Program-made: the position numbers and the translations under genes | The notes under the pieces: model-generated | The model's input: the letters and a program-made list of their open reading frames with translations, nothing else | Told to the model about the DNA's origin: nothing | The model's database searches: none | Shown here: piece by piece, positions 1 through 10,566 of the stretch | Position numbering within the stretch: the first letter of the stretch is position 1 | Layout of the letters: the number at the start of each line of letters is the position of its first letter | Origin: Tetracentron sinense | Lineage: Eukaryota > Streptophyta > Magnoliopsida > Trochodendrales > Trochodendraceae | Direction of reading: 5' to 3' | Assembly: GCA_015143295.1 (NCBI GenBank) | Contig: CM026562.1 | Span: 17,259,442-17,323,441 of the forward strand | DNA: 64,000 nt

Positions 1-423
1 TTCCTGGACTAACTGAATAGGAGCAGGACCAGATAAAGTGAGAATACCTTCCCATTGATGATCGATAATGAGCTTAGGAAGGTGATAATCACCAAAATCT
101 GAAATTCTAATGCTCCTTTCAACCGTAACACCATTTTTACTAAAATACTCACTATAAAGCCGAGCAGCACTAGGGCTTATGAAGGGACCCAATAGAACAT
201 TCGAAGACGAACTAGCTTTTCCTTTTTGTTTCCGGGTTTTATCTGCTAAAGACTTTTGGTGATTTTCAGTAGTAGAATCAACCATTCTACGGATTGGTCG
301 ATCCCCTAATGAAATCCCATGACCTATTGGAGTGAAAGAGTAGGGCTCATTGAGTTCCTCTTCCTCTAGAGGGTCTTCTTGGTTGTTGAGGACCAATCTC
401 TGGCGTTTAGAGACATCGGACAT
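1..423 (-). CDS. Partial retroelement-associated protein, PF20167-like N-terminus, open at window edge
   Basis: The reverse strand is open from an ATG at 423 to the first base, giving 141 residues and no stop. The start reads MSDVSKRQRLVLNN. It is followed by an acidic, low-complexity stretch (EEEELNE), a basic Ser-rich linker, and then a segment with FISPSAARLYSEYF and VERSIRISDF. The pattern (aromatic, SxxA, R, then VER, then a predicted strand and W) resembles the start of the putative plant transposon protein family PF20167, which is found in many plant retroelements. I recognise this from memory and could not run a domain search. A TATA box and palindromes lie just upstream on the same strand. 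It could be a separate element or an extra ORF downstream of Copia-A pol, which has the same orientation. Its function is unknown. Confidence 0.55.
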   Translation of the reverse strand, partial: MSDVSKRQRLVLNNQEDPLEEEELNEPYSFTPIGHGISLGDRPIRRMVDSTTENHQKSLADKTRKQKGKASSSSNVLLGPFISPSAARLYSEYFSKNGVTVERSIRISDFGDYHLPKLIIDHQWEGILTLSGPAPIQLVQE

Positions 424-650
424 GAGGAATGCAAGAATAACTAAGGAGTATGAGAAAAGCATCACAAATTTTTGATGCCCTAGATGTGAAAAGTAAACCA
501 AAATCAAGAAAAGGATTAAAGTTTACCTTTTTAGATGCTTGGAAACCCTTGGAGTAGAAAGAATTGAACGTAAGAGAGATTTGGAGGAGAAGGAACTGAG
601 AGATCGCTCTAGAGTTCGGAGAACAATAGAATAGGAAAATGAGAAATGAG

Positions 651-715
651 GGTTTTATAACCCTGTTCACGAAAGACCGATCGATCGGTCATTAACACCG
701 AGCGATCGGTGGTCT
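651..715 (-). promoter_or_regulatory. TATA box with upstream palindrome pair
   Basis: On the minus strand TTATAAAACC lies at 660-651. Directly upstream are a perfect 16-bp palindrome GACCGATCGATCGGTC (675-690) and a near copy ACCGAGCGATCGGT (697-710). The next ATG downstream is that of the ORF starting at 423. This is the same TATA-plus-palindrome layout seen in the LTRs elsewhere in the window, so it probably marks an LTR or LTR-derived promoter. The LTR ends were not located. Confidence 0.55.
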
Positions 716-720
716 GCAAA

Positions 721-1864
721 ATTTTTGAAAAATTTTTTTTTTTTTTTTCTTAAAACCATTTTTCTCCCCCTCAATCAAAGCAAGATTTAAAATCATTTTC
801 ACTTCAAAATCATCTAATAAAAATTCACTTATGCAAACATTTATGTTATCAAAATCATAAAGAATATTCATCCAAGAATGTATATTACAGAATAGTTATG
901 AATAAGGATTATGTTAATAACTTTTAGTTTCCATAAGTGATTAATTTTGATTTTTGCATCAAATCCACATTTAGAGTAAAGAAACGCTCAGAAGTAATGT
1001 GTGTGTAATATTAAAAATTCATAACATGACTCTGAGGATTGATTTCATCCACAAAACAAGATTTTGACATTATAGCATAAAAGATACTCAAGAATGTACA
1101 AAAACTAGAATTACAACCAAGAGACATCCATAAAATTATGATGAGCAATGTTTACCCCAAATTTGATCAATAAGGTAATTTCATTTTATAATCAAATTTT
1201 ACACATTATCTGTTCTTTGGACATTGGTGCCTTTCACTCAAGTGAGAAGGTAGCCCTCTCTAATAACAGTGGGGGCTTTCACACTAGCAACCCATATAGA
1301 TACCTACTGTTTGTCTAGGTAGCCATTACTCACAGTTTGCATTCACTAGAAGCTATCACACAAACTCACAGGTAGTCCTTTCCATGTCAATAATTTTTTA
1401 AAACTAGGGGGCTCACCTTATGGAATTTTAATCACTTTGGTTATACTAGATTTGATTAAACTAGGGAACCATATGATATAATATTAGAATCTATAAATAG
1501 GAACTAATATCTTCTCAAAAATCAGTTAGAGTGCATGTGCAACACATAACATCTTTGTTTACTCAACTCTAACTGAGATTGGTGATCATGACCATTTTAA
1601 ATCACTAGATAGAACTAATAGTTGAACTATCCTTATTTATTCAATCCTATGAAAAATTTAACCTTGGAATTAATATTCAATTATGATTTCAGGGAAATAA
1701 ATTTAAGCATAATGATAGGAAAGAAGGTCATACAAACACACTATTTTTTGCAACATTTTTCAATTTTTGAATGTTTTTTATTAATTAAAGAAAACAACAA
1801 AAAAAATAGCTCTATGACTTAAATGAAACAAGAAGAACACATAGGCTATGAAGAAAGCACACCA
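721..1864. other. AT-rich non-coding stretch downstream of Copia-A pol
   Basis: No credible ORF, RNA gene or recognisable LTR is seen here. The 66-codon frame near 1622 is low-complexity AT sequence. Copia-A's 3' LTR should lie on this side of its pol, but the LTR terminus (ACGGAATTTGCCAACA in this orientation) is absent. Either Copia-A has the long 3' untranslated region typical of Sireviruses, or another insertion has pushed its 3' LTR out of the window. Confidence 0.5.
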
Positions 1865-3298
1865 TCACTCAACTCCGTACAAACCAATGGATTTCCTAAG
1901 GAACTCAAACCTAAGGGAATCTAAGGGTTTTGTGAGAATGTCTGCAAATTGTTTCTCTATTTGGACATATCAATACACAACATTTTGCTCAACTAAATCA
2001 CGAATGAAGTGATGCCTAATGTCAATGTGTTTTGTGCGAAAATGTTGAACGAGATTTTTGGAAATATTGATAGCACTTGAATTATCACAATACACAGCCA
2101 TAGTGCCTTGTTCAATCCCGTAATCATGCAACATCTGCTTCATCCACAGAAGTTGAGTGCAACAATTGCCAGCTGCTATGTACTCAGCTTCGGCAGTGGA
2201 CAATGAAATTGAATTCTGCTTTTTGCTAAGCCAAGCAACTAAGCAGTTTCCAATATAGAAACACCCTCCGGAGGTGCTCTTCCTATCATCAGCATTTCTG
2301 GCCCAGTCGGTATCAGAATATCCAACTATTGTGGCATTGGTATCAAAAGAATACCAGAGGCCAAATGATGGAGTTCCACTTACATATCGAATGATACGCT
2401 TGACTACAAGTAAGTAAGACTCTTTTGGGCTCGCTTGATAGCGGGCACAAGCTCCAACACTAAAGGCAATGTCTGGTCTAGTGGCAGTTAGGTAAAGCAA
2501 ACTACCAATCATACTTCTGTAAGAAGTTTGATCAACATCCTTGCCTGAAGTATCTTTACTAAGTTTTGTTGTAGAACTCATAGGAGTCCTAACATGCTTA
2601 GCAGAACTCATACCAAATTTCTTCACTAGATTTTTAGCATATTTGATTAGAGATACTGAGATCCCAGAATCTAATTGCTTGATCTGAAGACCAAGGAAGA
2701 AACTCAGCTCACCTACCATGCTCATTTCAAATTCATTTTTCATTTGTTCAGCAAATGATAGAGCATGTAAGTCTAATGTGGAACCAAACATAATGTCATC
2801 AACATATATCTGGGCGATGACAATATCACCTTTCACATTTTTTATGAAAAGGGTTCTGTCTACTCCCCCTCTCGAAAATCCCTTTTCCAAGAGATAAGTA
2901 GTCAACCTCTCATACCAAGCTCTTAGAGCTTGCTTTAAACCATAGAGGGCCCTTTTTAATTGATAGACTTGATCAAGGTGATGTGGATCTTCAAACCCTT
3001 TTGGTTGTTCCACATAGACTTCTTCTTGTAGAATGCCATTCAGAAAGGCACTCTTAACATCCATTTGAAACAGCTTGAATTTCATATGGCAAGCTACAGC
3101 TAGAAGAATTCTTATTGATTCTAGCCTGGCAACAAAAGCAAAGGTCTCATCAAAGTCAATGCCTTCAATTTGGGTGTATCCTTGTGCAACTAACCTAGCC
3201 TTATTTCTTATGATAGTACCTTTTTTTTTATCAGATTTGTTCTTGAAAATCCATTTGGTACCTATCACATTTGTATTGTTAGGCCTAGGTACTAAATA
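1865..3298 (-). pseudogene. pol: Copia-A reverse transcriptase and RNase H
   Basis: Copia RT (RVT_2) begins with the GTKWIFKNK and [12 protein letters not shown] motifs. It carries [10 protein letters not shown] and the catalytic YVDDI (about 2800), followed by the LSFFLGLQI and TRPDIAFSV stretches. RNase H follows with [17 protein letters not shown] and the YCDNSSAI metal-site segment. Three faults are visible. An in-frame TGA at 3299-3301 separates this part from the integrase linker (an RNDVW context, so TGG to TGA). A TGA at 1970-1972 cuts off the last 35 codons. The usual FAPVARLE reads FAFVARLE. The frame resumes after 1970 and reaches its natural TGA at 1865-1867 after the TKPLDSLRF-type tail. 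Otherwise the domain is full length. Confidence 0.85.
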
Positions 3299-4471
3299 TC
3301 AAACATCATTCCTAGTAAACTGAAGTAACTCTTCTTGCATTGCATTAATCCAATTATCATTTGCAAGGGCTTCAGCTACATTCTTAGGTTCAAAAGATGA
3401 AGTATAGCAAATGTAGCTAACTTCATTTTCAATTTGTTTCCTTGTTCTCACTCCACTTTCAAGATCACCAATAATATCTGTGGAAGTGTGAGGACTTATG
3501 ACCCTTGGATGTGTAGGTTTTAATGGAGATGATTGCTTAGTAATAAGTGGAGTTGAAGAAGTTTCAACATTTTTATTTCCAGCACTATCATCATCCTCAA
3601 GTTGCACATTTTCAACACTAGATTCATCCACAACTACATTGATGGACTCCATAATTGTAGAGGTTCTTAAGTTATACATTCGATAAGCTCTACTGTTTGT
3701 GGAATACCCAAGAAATATCCCTTCATCACTCCGGGATTCAAATTTGCCCAGTTGCTCTCTATCCTTAAGGATATAGCATTTACTTCCGAATTCTCGAAAG
3801 CACTTGACACTAGGTTTCTTGTTATTCCACAACTCATATGGGGTTTTCTTTGTTCCAGGCCTTAGAAAAACTCGATTAACTATATAACAAGCACTGTTTA
3901 CTGCTTCAGCCCAGAAATGAGAAGCTAGATTATTGCTATGGAGCATAACTCTAGCCATCTCTTGGAGAACCGTGTTCTTCCTCTCCACAACACCATTCTG
4001 CTGAGGTGTAATGGGTGCAGAAAATTCATGTTTGATACCCGACTCATCAAAAAAGTCGTTGTACTTAGAGTTTTCAAACTCTTTTCCATGATCACTTCAA
4101 ATTCGAGTGATTGGGCATCTTTTCTCATTTTGAATTTTCAAGCAAATACTTTTGAAATTTTCAAAAGCATTGGATTTCTCTCTTATAAATGCCACCCATG
4201 ACATTCTTGAGAAATCATCAACCATGACTAGGATGTATCGCTTTCCACCTAGACTTTCAGTTCTTGTAGGACCCATAAGATCCATATGAATTAATTCCAG
4301 TGGATATGAAGTAGCAATACTTAAAGTCTTCTTATGTGGGGTTCTAATTTGTTTACCAATCTGACATGGCCCACACATAGCAGTAGAAGGCTTTCCTAGT
4401 TTGGGCACACCTCTCACAAGTTCTTGCTTTGAGATTTTGCATAGGTCTTTGAAGTTCATGTGACCTACCCT
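3299..4471 (-). pseudogene. pol: Copia-A integrase and pol linker
   Basis: The part starting at 4459 holds the zinc-binding end (CGPCQIGK), the GAG-pre-integrase boundary and the first catalytic Asp (HMDLMGP). The second Asp lies in SDHGKEFEN and the catalytic Glu in QQNGVVERKN, near 3990. The C-terminal WAEAVNSACYIVNR block and the GKFESRSDEGIFLGYS motif follow. An in-frame TGA at 4097-4099 stands where Arg is expected before SDHGKEF (CGA to TGA). Another TGA at 4472-4474 stands in WH*RVGHM, where WHRRLGH is usual. The frame is the same on both sides of the 4097 stop, so these are point nonsense mutations and not indels. Confidence 0.85.
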
Positions 4472-4474
4472 TCA

Positions 4475-4924
4475 GTGCCACAAATCAACTTCCTCAATTT
4501 TAGCCCTATTACAGACATTTGAGAAATTAGAACTAGGGATTAAGCCGTAGCAATTGTCAGTGGTTCTCAACCCTTCTAGAACACACTTACCTTTACCATT
4601 AATGACTAAGCATTTATTTTGGGTAAAGTGCACAACATGGTTATCATCACATAGTTGACTTATGCTAATCAAATTAGCTTTCAGTCCTTCAACAAACAAG
4701 GCATTTTTCAATTTTGGTATGCCTGGTGAATCGATGATACCCTTCCCTTTAACTAATGACTTGCTTCCATCACCAAAAGTAACAGTCCCATCTGGATAGT
4801 CCTCAAATTGAGTAAATAGGGACTTGTTACCAGTCATATGCCGATGAACACCCACTGTCAAAGTATCACAATTCTGTGTTTTGGGCTTTAAAGGTAGTAT
4901 GAATGACAAGGCACTTAAGGTCAT
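4475..4924 (-). pseudogene. pol: Copia-A aspartic protease and GAG-pre-integrase
   Basis: The open part carries HMTGNKSLF, TFGDGSK, KGKGII and LKANLISISQLCDD, the standard stretch after a copia protease active site. The active site DSGCS is present at 4859-4845 but in another frame: one extra T before the RHMTG codons breaks the frame, and a TGA replaces the expected Trp just upstream. The enzyme is therefore inactive as written, although every part of it can be seen. It is flanked by gag on the right and integrase on the left, as usual in Ty1/copia. Confidence 0.8.
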
Positions 4925-6783
4925 CCTTTCTCACATACACAGTTTTTAAACTTTGTTTAGACATTTGAATATTGTTCTGTGTAGTAGAGACCTTTTTCTT
5001 TTTAGACCTTCTAGTCCTCTTTCTGTTCTGTTCAGTTCTAGCATAATGATTTGTCACATTCTTTCCTCTTGAGTAATCATAAGGAGTGAATGGACCATTT
5101 TCATTTCTAGACATTTGAGCAATCCTATTGACATCTTCACTCAAAATTCTAGATTTTTCAGCCAGAACTTGAATCTGCATTTTAAGATTCCCTTGACTTT
5201 GATTTTGGTTCCATGAACCATTTCGGGGAGCTCTTTTAAACGCATTACAGTTTGGTCGTATGTGACCTCTTACACCACAAAAGTGACATGTGGGTATGAA
5301 TCTAGAAAGAGGAGGAGGATTTCTTCTAAAAGGAATTTGATTCCTCAAAGCATTCACCCTAGGAGCTGCATTTCTAGGCTTTACAATATTTGTATAAGCC
5401 TTAGTACTTGATGTGGAAGGTACATTTACTTTGGGATCAGAATGTATTGGTTCAAACATAGCACTAGCCATTGTACCAACAGCTAAAAGACCAGCTGGTG
5501 TGTCAGCATGTCCTATCCCAGATCTATTAGAATTTGATCCATATTTTCTAACTAATTCATCTAGGCAGCTAGTATTTCCAAACATTCTTACTTCTTTCTC
5601 AAGACTATAGACCTTCTGAATCAAGTCAGTCTTGTCTTTAAGGGTTATATGATGTTCTTTTTCAAGAAATTTCACCTTATCGATAAGAGAATCTTTTAAA
5701 GATTCCAGCTCCACTAATAGAGTCCTTGACTCTCCAACTTCTTTCAAGGAAGTGTCTCTTTCAACTTCTAATCTTCTGACAACATTAGTCAATGAGACAT
5801 TTTCTTCCGAAAGACATTTAACTATTTCAACAAAAGCTTCTTTCTCATTTTCAAGCTGACTAACTAGAGCATTTATCTCCTTTGCTTCTAGTTTACAAGT
5901 ATCTCTTTCATTTTGAATGATTTTGAGTTTTTTTGCTCAAAGAGATTTTTTCTTTAGTCAGTTTCAAACTTTCAGAATACAACTTATCATAAGTTGTTTT
6001 CAAATCTTCATCACTTTCAGAGTCAGTATGACTCTTCTCAGTGTCTCCACTAGACTCAGCGTGACTACTTTCATCACTTCTATCATTCTCATCAACCACC
6101 GAGGTAGTCTCGAGAATCCCAGAAAGGGATACAGTGAAAGCAGTATGATTATTAGTTTCTTCACTAGAAGAAGAACTGTCTGATTCTTCATTCTCAGAAT
6201 CACTGTCATCCCAACAGGCATTCATCACCTTGCCCTTACTTTTCTTCTTGTTAGGACAGTTAGGTGAAATATGACCGAAGCCATGACATTCATAACATTG
6301 AACACCTTGGGGTTTCTTGTCGCCACTCTTGGAATTTTTCTTGATTTCCAGGGCTTAGACTTTGACTTCTCAAAAGATTTTCCTCCCTGTTTAGGATTGA
6401 ACCTCTTTTTCGTTCTAAAAAATTTTCAAAATTTTTTAACGAAGAGAGCCATTTCTTCCTCATCCATCTCTCCATCACTGTTATCGTCATCCAAAGATTC
6501 CTTAATTGATTCAAGGCTAAAGATTTGGTTTTCTTGGATGGTCGAAGATTGAGTTCATACGTTTGGATGAACCACTAATTCCTTCAATCTTCAGAGAGTC
6601 AACTTTTTACTCTCTTCCATAGCAGTGACCTTGTGTTTGAATCTCTCAGTAGAGAGTAGGACGTTCTACTGTCCTTGGACTCAGTTAATCTTCACCTACG
6701 GTTGAAACTACCATTGACAATGTCACTAAGTTTTGCATAAATTCATCATATGTGTCATCTGTCTTCCATTTTCAACATTTCAA
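4863..6783 (-). pseudogene. gag: Copia-A gag C-terminal half (left contig copy)
   Basis: From right to left: the CCHC knuckle with the acidic Ser/Asp/Glu-rich tail (WDDSDSENEESDSS, 6228 leftwards), a long Lys/Glu/Leu coiled coil (about 5950-5590), a Ser/Pro linker, and a second CCHC knuckle CHFCGVRGHIRPNC (about 5290-5250). A basic KRTRRSKKKK run follows. Two knuckles and a coiled coil suit a Sirevirus-type gag. From about 6560 to 6783 the sequence collects small indels relative to 8667-8898, which looks like uncorrected read sequence at a contig end. Frames there should not be trusted. Confidence 0.7.
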
Positions 6784-6883
6784 NNNNNNNNNNNNNNNNN
6801 NNNNNNNNNNNNNNNNNNNNNNNNNNNNNNNNNNNNNNNNNNNNNNNNNNNNNNNNNNNNNNNNNNNNNNNNNNNNNNNNNNN
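6784..6883. other. Assembly gap of exactly 100 N
   Basis: A round 100-N run normally marks a scaffold join of unknown size. Both sides carry the same Copia-A gag-pol sequence, so nothing is likely to be missing here. The two contig ends overlap by about 2 kb instead. Confidence 0.97.
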
Positions 6884-8022
6884 TTCCCTTTAAACTAAGA
6901 CTTGCTTCCATCACCAAAAGTAAACGGTCCATATGGATATCCTCAAAGGAGAAATAGGGACTTGTTACCAGTCATTATGCGATGAACACCACTGTCAAAG
7001 TATCACAATAGTGTTTGGGGCTTTTAAAAGGTAGTATGAATGCAAGGCACTTAGGGCATCCTTTCTCACATACACAGTTTTTTTAAACTTTGTTTAGACA
7101 TTCGAAAATGTTCTGTGTAGTAGAGACCTTTTGCTTTAGACCTTTCTAGTCCTCTTTCTTTTGTTCAGTTCTAGCAAATGATTTTGTCACATCTTTCCTC
7201 TTGAGTAAGCATAAGGAGTGAATGGACCTTGTCATTTCTAGACCCATTTGAGCAAAATCTTGACATTCACTCACAATTCTAGATTGTTCAGCCAGAACTT
7301 GAATCTGCATTTTAAGATCCCTTGGACTTTGATTTGGTTCATGAAATTTCGGGGAAGCTCTTTTAAACGAATTACAGTTTGGTGGAGTGACCTCTGACAC
7401 CACAAAAAGTGGACATTTGGATATGAATCTAGAAAGAGGAGGAGGTTCTGCTAAAAGGAAGTTGATTCCTCAAAGGCATGCAACCTAGGGAGATGGCATT
7501 TCTAGGCTACACTATGTGATAAGCATTAGTATTGATGTGAAGGTCCATTACTTGGGATAGACTGTATTGGTTCAAACATAGCATAGCCATGTACCAAACA
7601 GCCTAAAAGACCAGCTGGTGTGTCAGCATGGTACTATCCCAGCTCTATAGGAATTTGATCCATATTTTAACTAATTCATCTAGGCAAGTAGTATTTCCAA
7701 AATTCTTCCTTCTTTCTCAAGACTATAGACCTTCTGAATCAAGGTCAGTCTGTCTTTAAGGGTTATATGATGTTTCTTTTCAAGAAATTTCACCTTATCG
7801 CTAAGAGAATCTTTAAAGATTCAGCTCCACTAATAGAGTCCTTGACTCTCCAACTTCTTTAAGAGGTCTCTTTTCAACTTCTAATCTTCTGTACAACATT
7901 AGTCAATGAGACCATTTTCTTCGAAAGACATTAACTATTTCAACAAAAGCTTCTTTTCTCATTTCCAGCTGGACTAAACTAGAGCATTTATCTCCTTTGC
8001 TTCTAGTTTACAAGTATCTCTT
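6884..8022 (-). other. Error-rich duplicate of 4744-5907 (contig-end artefact)
   Basis: This stretch aligns throughout with 4744-5907 but has a single-base insertion or deletion every few tens of bases, mostly in short homopolymers. Only a scrambled 85-codon fragment of the second-knuckle region survives as a frame (7146-7403). From 8023 it becomes base-identical to 5908 onward. It should be treated as an unpolished redundant copy, not as a second gag. Confidence 0.88.
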
Positions 8023-9303
8023 TCATTTTGAATGATTTTGAGTTTTTTTGCTCAAAGAGATTTTTTCTTTAGTCAGTTTCAAACTTTCAGAATACAACTT
8101 ATCATAAGTTGTTTTCAAATCTTCATCACTTTCAGAGTCAGTATGACTCTTCTCAGTGTCTCCACTAGACTCAGCGTGACTACTTTCATCACTTCTATCA
8201 TTCTCATCAACCACCGAGGTAGTCTCGAGAATCCCAGAAAGGGATACAGTGAAAGCAGTATGATTATTAGTTTCTTCACTAGAAGAAGAACTGTCTGATT
8301 CTTCATTCTCAGAATCACTGTCATCCCAACAGGCATTCATCACCTTGCCCTTACTTTTCTTCTTGTTAGGACAGTTAGGTGAAATATGACCGAAGCCATG
8401 ACATTCATAACATTGAACACCTTGGGGTTTCTTGTCGCCACTCTTGGAATTTTTCTTGATTTCCCAAGGCTTAGACTTTGACTTCTCAAAAGATTTTCCT
8501 CCCTGTTTAGGATTGAACCTCTTTTTCGTTCTAAAAAATTTTCAAAATTTTTTAACGAAGAGAGCCATTTCTTCCTCATCCATCTCTCCATCACTGTTAT
8601 CGTCATCCAAAGATTCCTTAATTGATTTCAAGGCTAAAGATTTGGTTTTCTTGGATGGTCGAAGATTGAGTTCATAAGTTTGGAGTGAACCAACTAATTC
8701 TTCAATCTTCAGAGAGTCAACATTTTTACTCTCTTCAATAGCAGTGACCTTGGGTTGAAATCTCTCAGGTAGAGATCTAAGGACTTTTCTAACTGTCTTG
8801 GACTCAGTTAATCTTTCACCTAAGTTGAAACTAGCATTGACAATGTCACTAAGTTTTGCATAAAATTCATCAAATGTGTCATCGTCTTCCATTTTCAAAT
8901 ATTCAAATTTGGTGGTTAACATTTGGAGTTTTGAGATTTTAACAGTGGTCGTACCCTCATGGGTTATCTCTAGTATGTCCCATGCCTCCTTTGGTGTTTC
9001 ACATGAAGAAATTCGTCTGAATTCCTCAGCTGTGACTGCAGTAAAGATAGCATTGAGTCCTTTAGTATTCCAACCACTTGTCTCAAGCTCTTCTCTAGTC
9101 CATTCATTAGAATATTTGACAACAGTCAAATCACCTAGAGTTTTCACAGGCGTAGTCCATCCATTTTGAATAGACATCCAAATTCTCTCATCAATAGATT
9201 TGAGAAAAGCTCTCATACGGGCTTTTCAATATGCGTAATTATTCCCATCGAACCATAGGGGATGAGAGACTGAACCGCCCTCTCTTAGAGTACTCATAAT
9301 CAT
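8023..9303 (-). pseudogene. gag: Copia-A gag N-terminal half (UBN2-like) and first CCHC knuckle
   Basis: Gag starts at ATG 9303 (MIMSTLREGGS), 53 nt inside the PBS. The usual copia gag opening FDGNNYAYWKARM follows, but its Trp codon is TGA at 9226-9228, so the long open frame only resumes at 9216. The UBN2-like core reads TAVTAEEFRRISSCETPKEAWDIL in two parts, with TTVKISKLQMLTTKFE and LRSLPERFQPKV after it. The CCHC knuckle (CYECHGFGHISPNC) is encoded near 8410-8370, followed by the acidic WDDSDSE tail ending at 8023. Compared with Copia-C, the frame around the knuckle changes, so at least one indel is present between 8542 and 8420. Confidence 0.82.
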
Positions 9304-9355
9304 AGAGTAAGATATACAGGATCACACTAAAGGATTTAGTCTTAAAGGTGAACCC

Positions 9356-9367
9356 GCTCTGATACCA
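9356..9367 (-). other. Copia-A primer binding site (Met-tRNA)
   Basis: On the minus strand TGGTATCAGAGC lies two bases after the LTR end. It is complementary to the 3' end of plant initiator methionine tRNA. Confidence 0.9.
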
Positions 9368-9369
9368 AT

Positions 9370-10566
9370 TGAAATTATTCTGATCAATGATCTCTATAAC
9401 CTAGAGGGGGGGTGAATAGGTCTATCTAAGAACTTCTAACCAATTTTTAATTTTTTATCTAATTAGATTAGAAATCAATAAACCATTCATACAAACAATC
9501 CACACAAATCAAACACAATAGATTTTTATGTGGAAAACCCTTACGGGAAAAAACCACGGGACCTCGTCCAGCAACAAACTTCACTATAAGAAGAATTCAA
9601 GAACAAGACAAGATCTTACCCAAACCGGACTCGACGTTCCTAGGTACAGAATCTTACTCTTGATTTCCACGAACCAGTAGGTTCGATCTCCGCTGTAGCA
9701 GCTTCGGTTCCTAACCGACCAAATCTTCTCAAGCTACTTCAATACCATGATCACACACGATCGATCTCCTTCCACGAAGGTTCCGGATCATACACCGGAC
9801 ACACACACAAAGTATAGGGTTGTGAATCAATTTAGAAAGCTTCAAACCCTAGAGGGATCTCATACAGATCTGAGATCACACAATGCAAGATCAAAAGAAT
9901 AGATCTATACTTGCATTCTCTAGGATGATTGAAAAAGGAGGGATCACTAAAGATCTATGAGGAACAATGGAAAAAGCCCTAGAAGGGTTTCTCAGACCTC
10001 TACTCTTTCAAAAATAAACAAAGATACGAATTAGGTCTCCAAAAAGTTGTTTATATAGGGTTTAGAAAAGAGTCCAGAAAAAATAAAATTATGTTTACGA
10101 GGACCGATCGATCGGTGCTTATAATCGATCGCTCGGTCCAAAACCGATCGATCGCTACTTTCACCGAGAGATCGGTTAAAAATAGTCTCTCTGGAAAAAT
10201 ACCCCATACAAAGTTTTTGACCAGTCGATAGCCACCGATCGCTCGGTAGGCCACCGATCGATTGGTCGCAACACCGAGCGATCGGTTGAGACAGAATTTC
10301 AGCCTAAATATTTTTCTTTTGTTTTTGTTTGATTCAAATGAGATCAAACCTCTTTGGTAGGCTTAAAACTATCCTCCTAGGTATGTTTAGAGTTATCTAA
10401 GTCAAATCCAACCTAGGTAGGGGTCTCTAAGTCCATTACCTGTCTAGATCCGGAATAGAAGCTTTTTCTTCAATATCTTCAGTCTTCTTGAAACTTTAAC
10501 TCTTCCGACAAGTTGAACAAGACACAACACTCATAATCTATCTAATAATCACGGAATTTGCCAACA
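9370..10566 (-). repeat. Copia-A 5' LTR
   Basis: The LTR runs 1197 bp from TGTTGGCAAATTCCGTGAT (10566) to ...ATAATTTCA (9370). It starts TG and ends CA and abuts the PBS. It matches the Copia-C LTR (61210-62419) over its whole length. Downstream of the TATA box it has a long transcribed leader. Its outer edge meets Copia-B RT sequence at 10567. Confidence 0.9.
10051..10286 (-). promoter_or_regulatory. Copia-A U3: ACCGATCGATCGGT array plus TATA box
   Basis: The TATA box (TATATAA on the minus strand) is at 10057-10051. Upstream, between 10104 and 10286, are eight or so 14-bp palindromic or near-palindromic units such as ACCGATCGATCGGT and ACCGAGCGATCGGT. They fall in two groups around a spacer (10187-10212) that contains TTTGTATGGGG and TTCCAGAGAG. 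The same spacer is found in LTR K and Copia-C. Confidence 0.7.

Larger units (their letters stand above)
1865..10566 (-). mobile_element. Copia-A: Ty1/copia (Sirevirus-like) retrotransposon, 3' LTR not in window
   Basis: Reading right to left: 5' LTR (10566-9370), Met-tRNA PBS, gag with two CCHC knuckles and a coiled coil, protease, integrase, RT and RNase H. This is the copia order. The acidic WDDSDSE stretch after the first knuckle is typical of Sirevirus gag, from memory. The LTR abuts Copia-B RT sequence at 10566/10567, so Copia-A inserted into Copia-B. The 5-bp TSD cannot be checked because the other end is outside. Copia-C at the right edge is the same family, with the same LTR ends and gag. 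The internal part is inflated by about 2.1 kb because of the misassembly at 6784-6883. Confidence 0.85.

Noticed and set aside
5908-8343. Tandem duplication of Copia-A gag
   Set aside because: Identity in the middle, noisy ends and the 100-N gap point to an assembly overlap and not a biological duplication.
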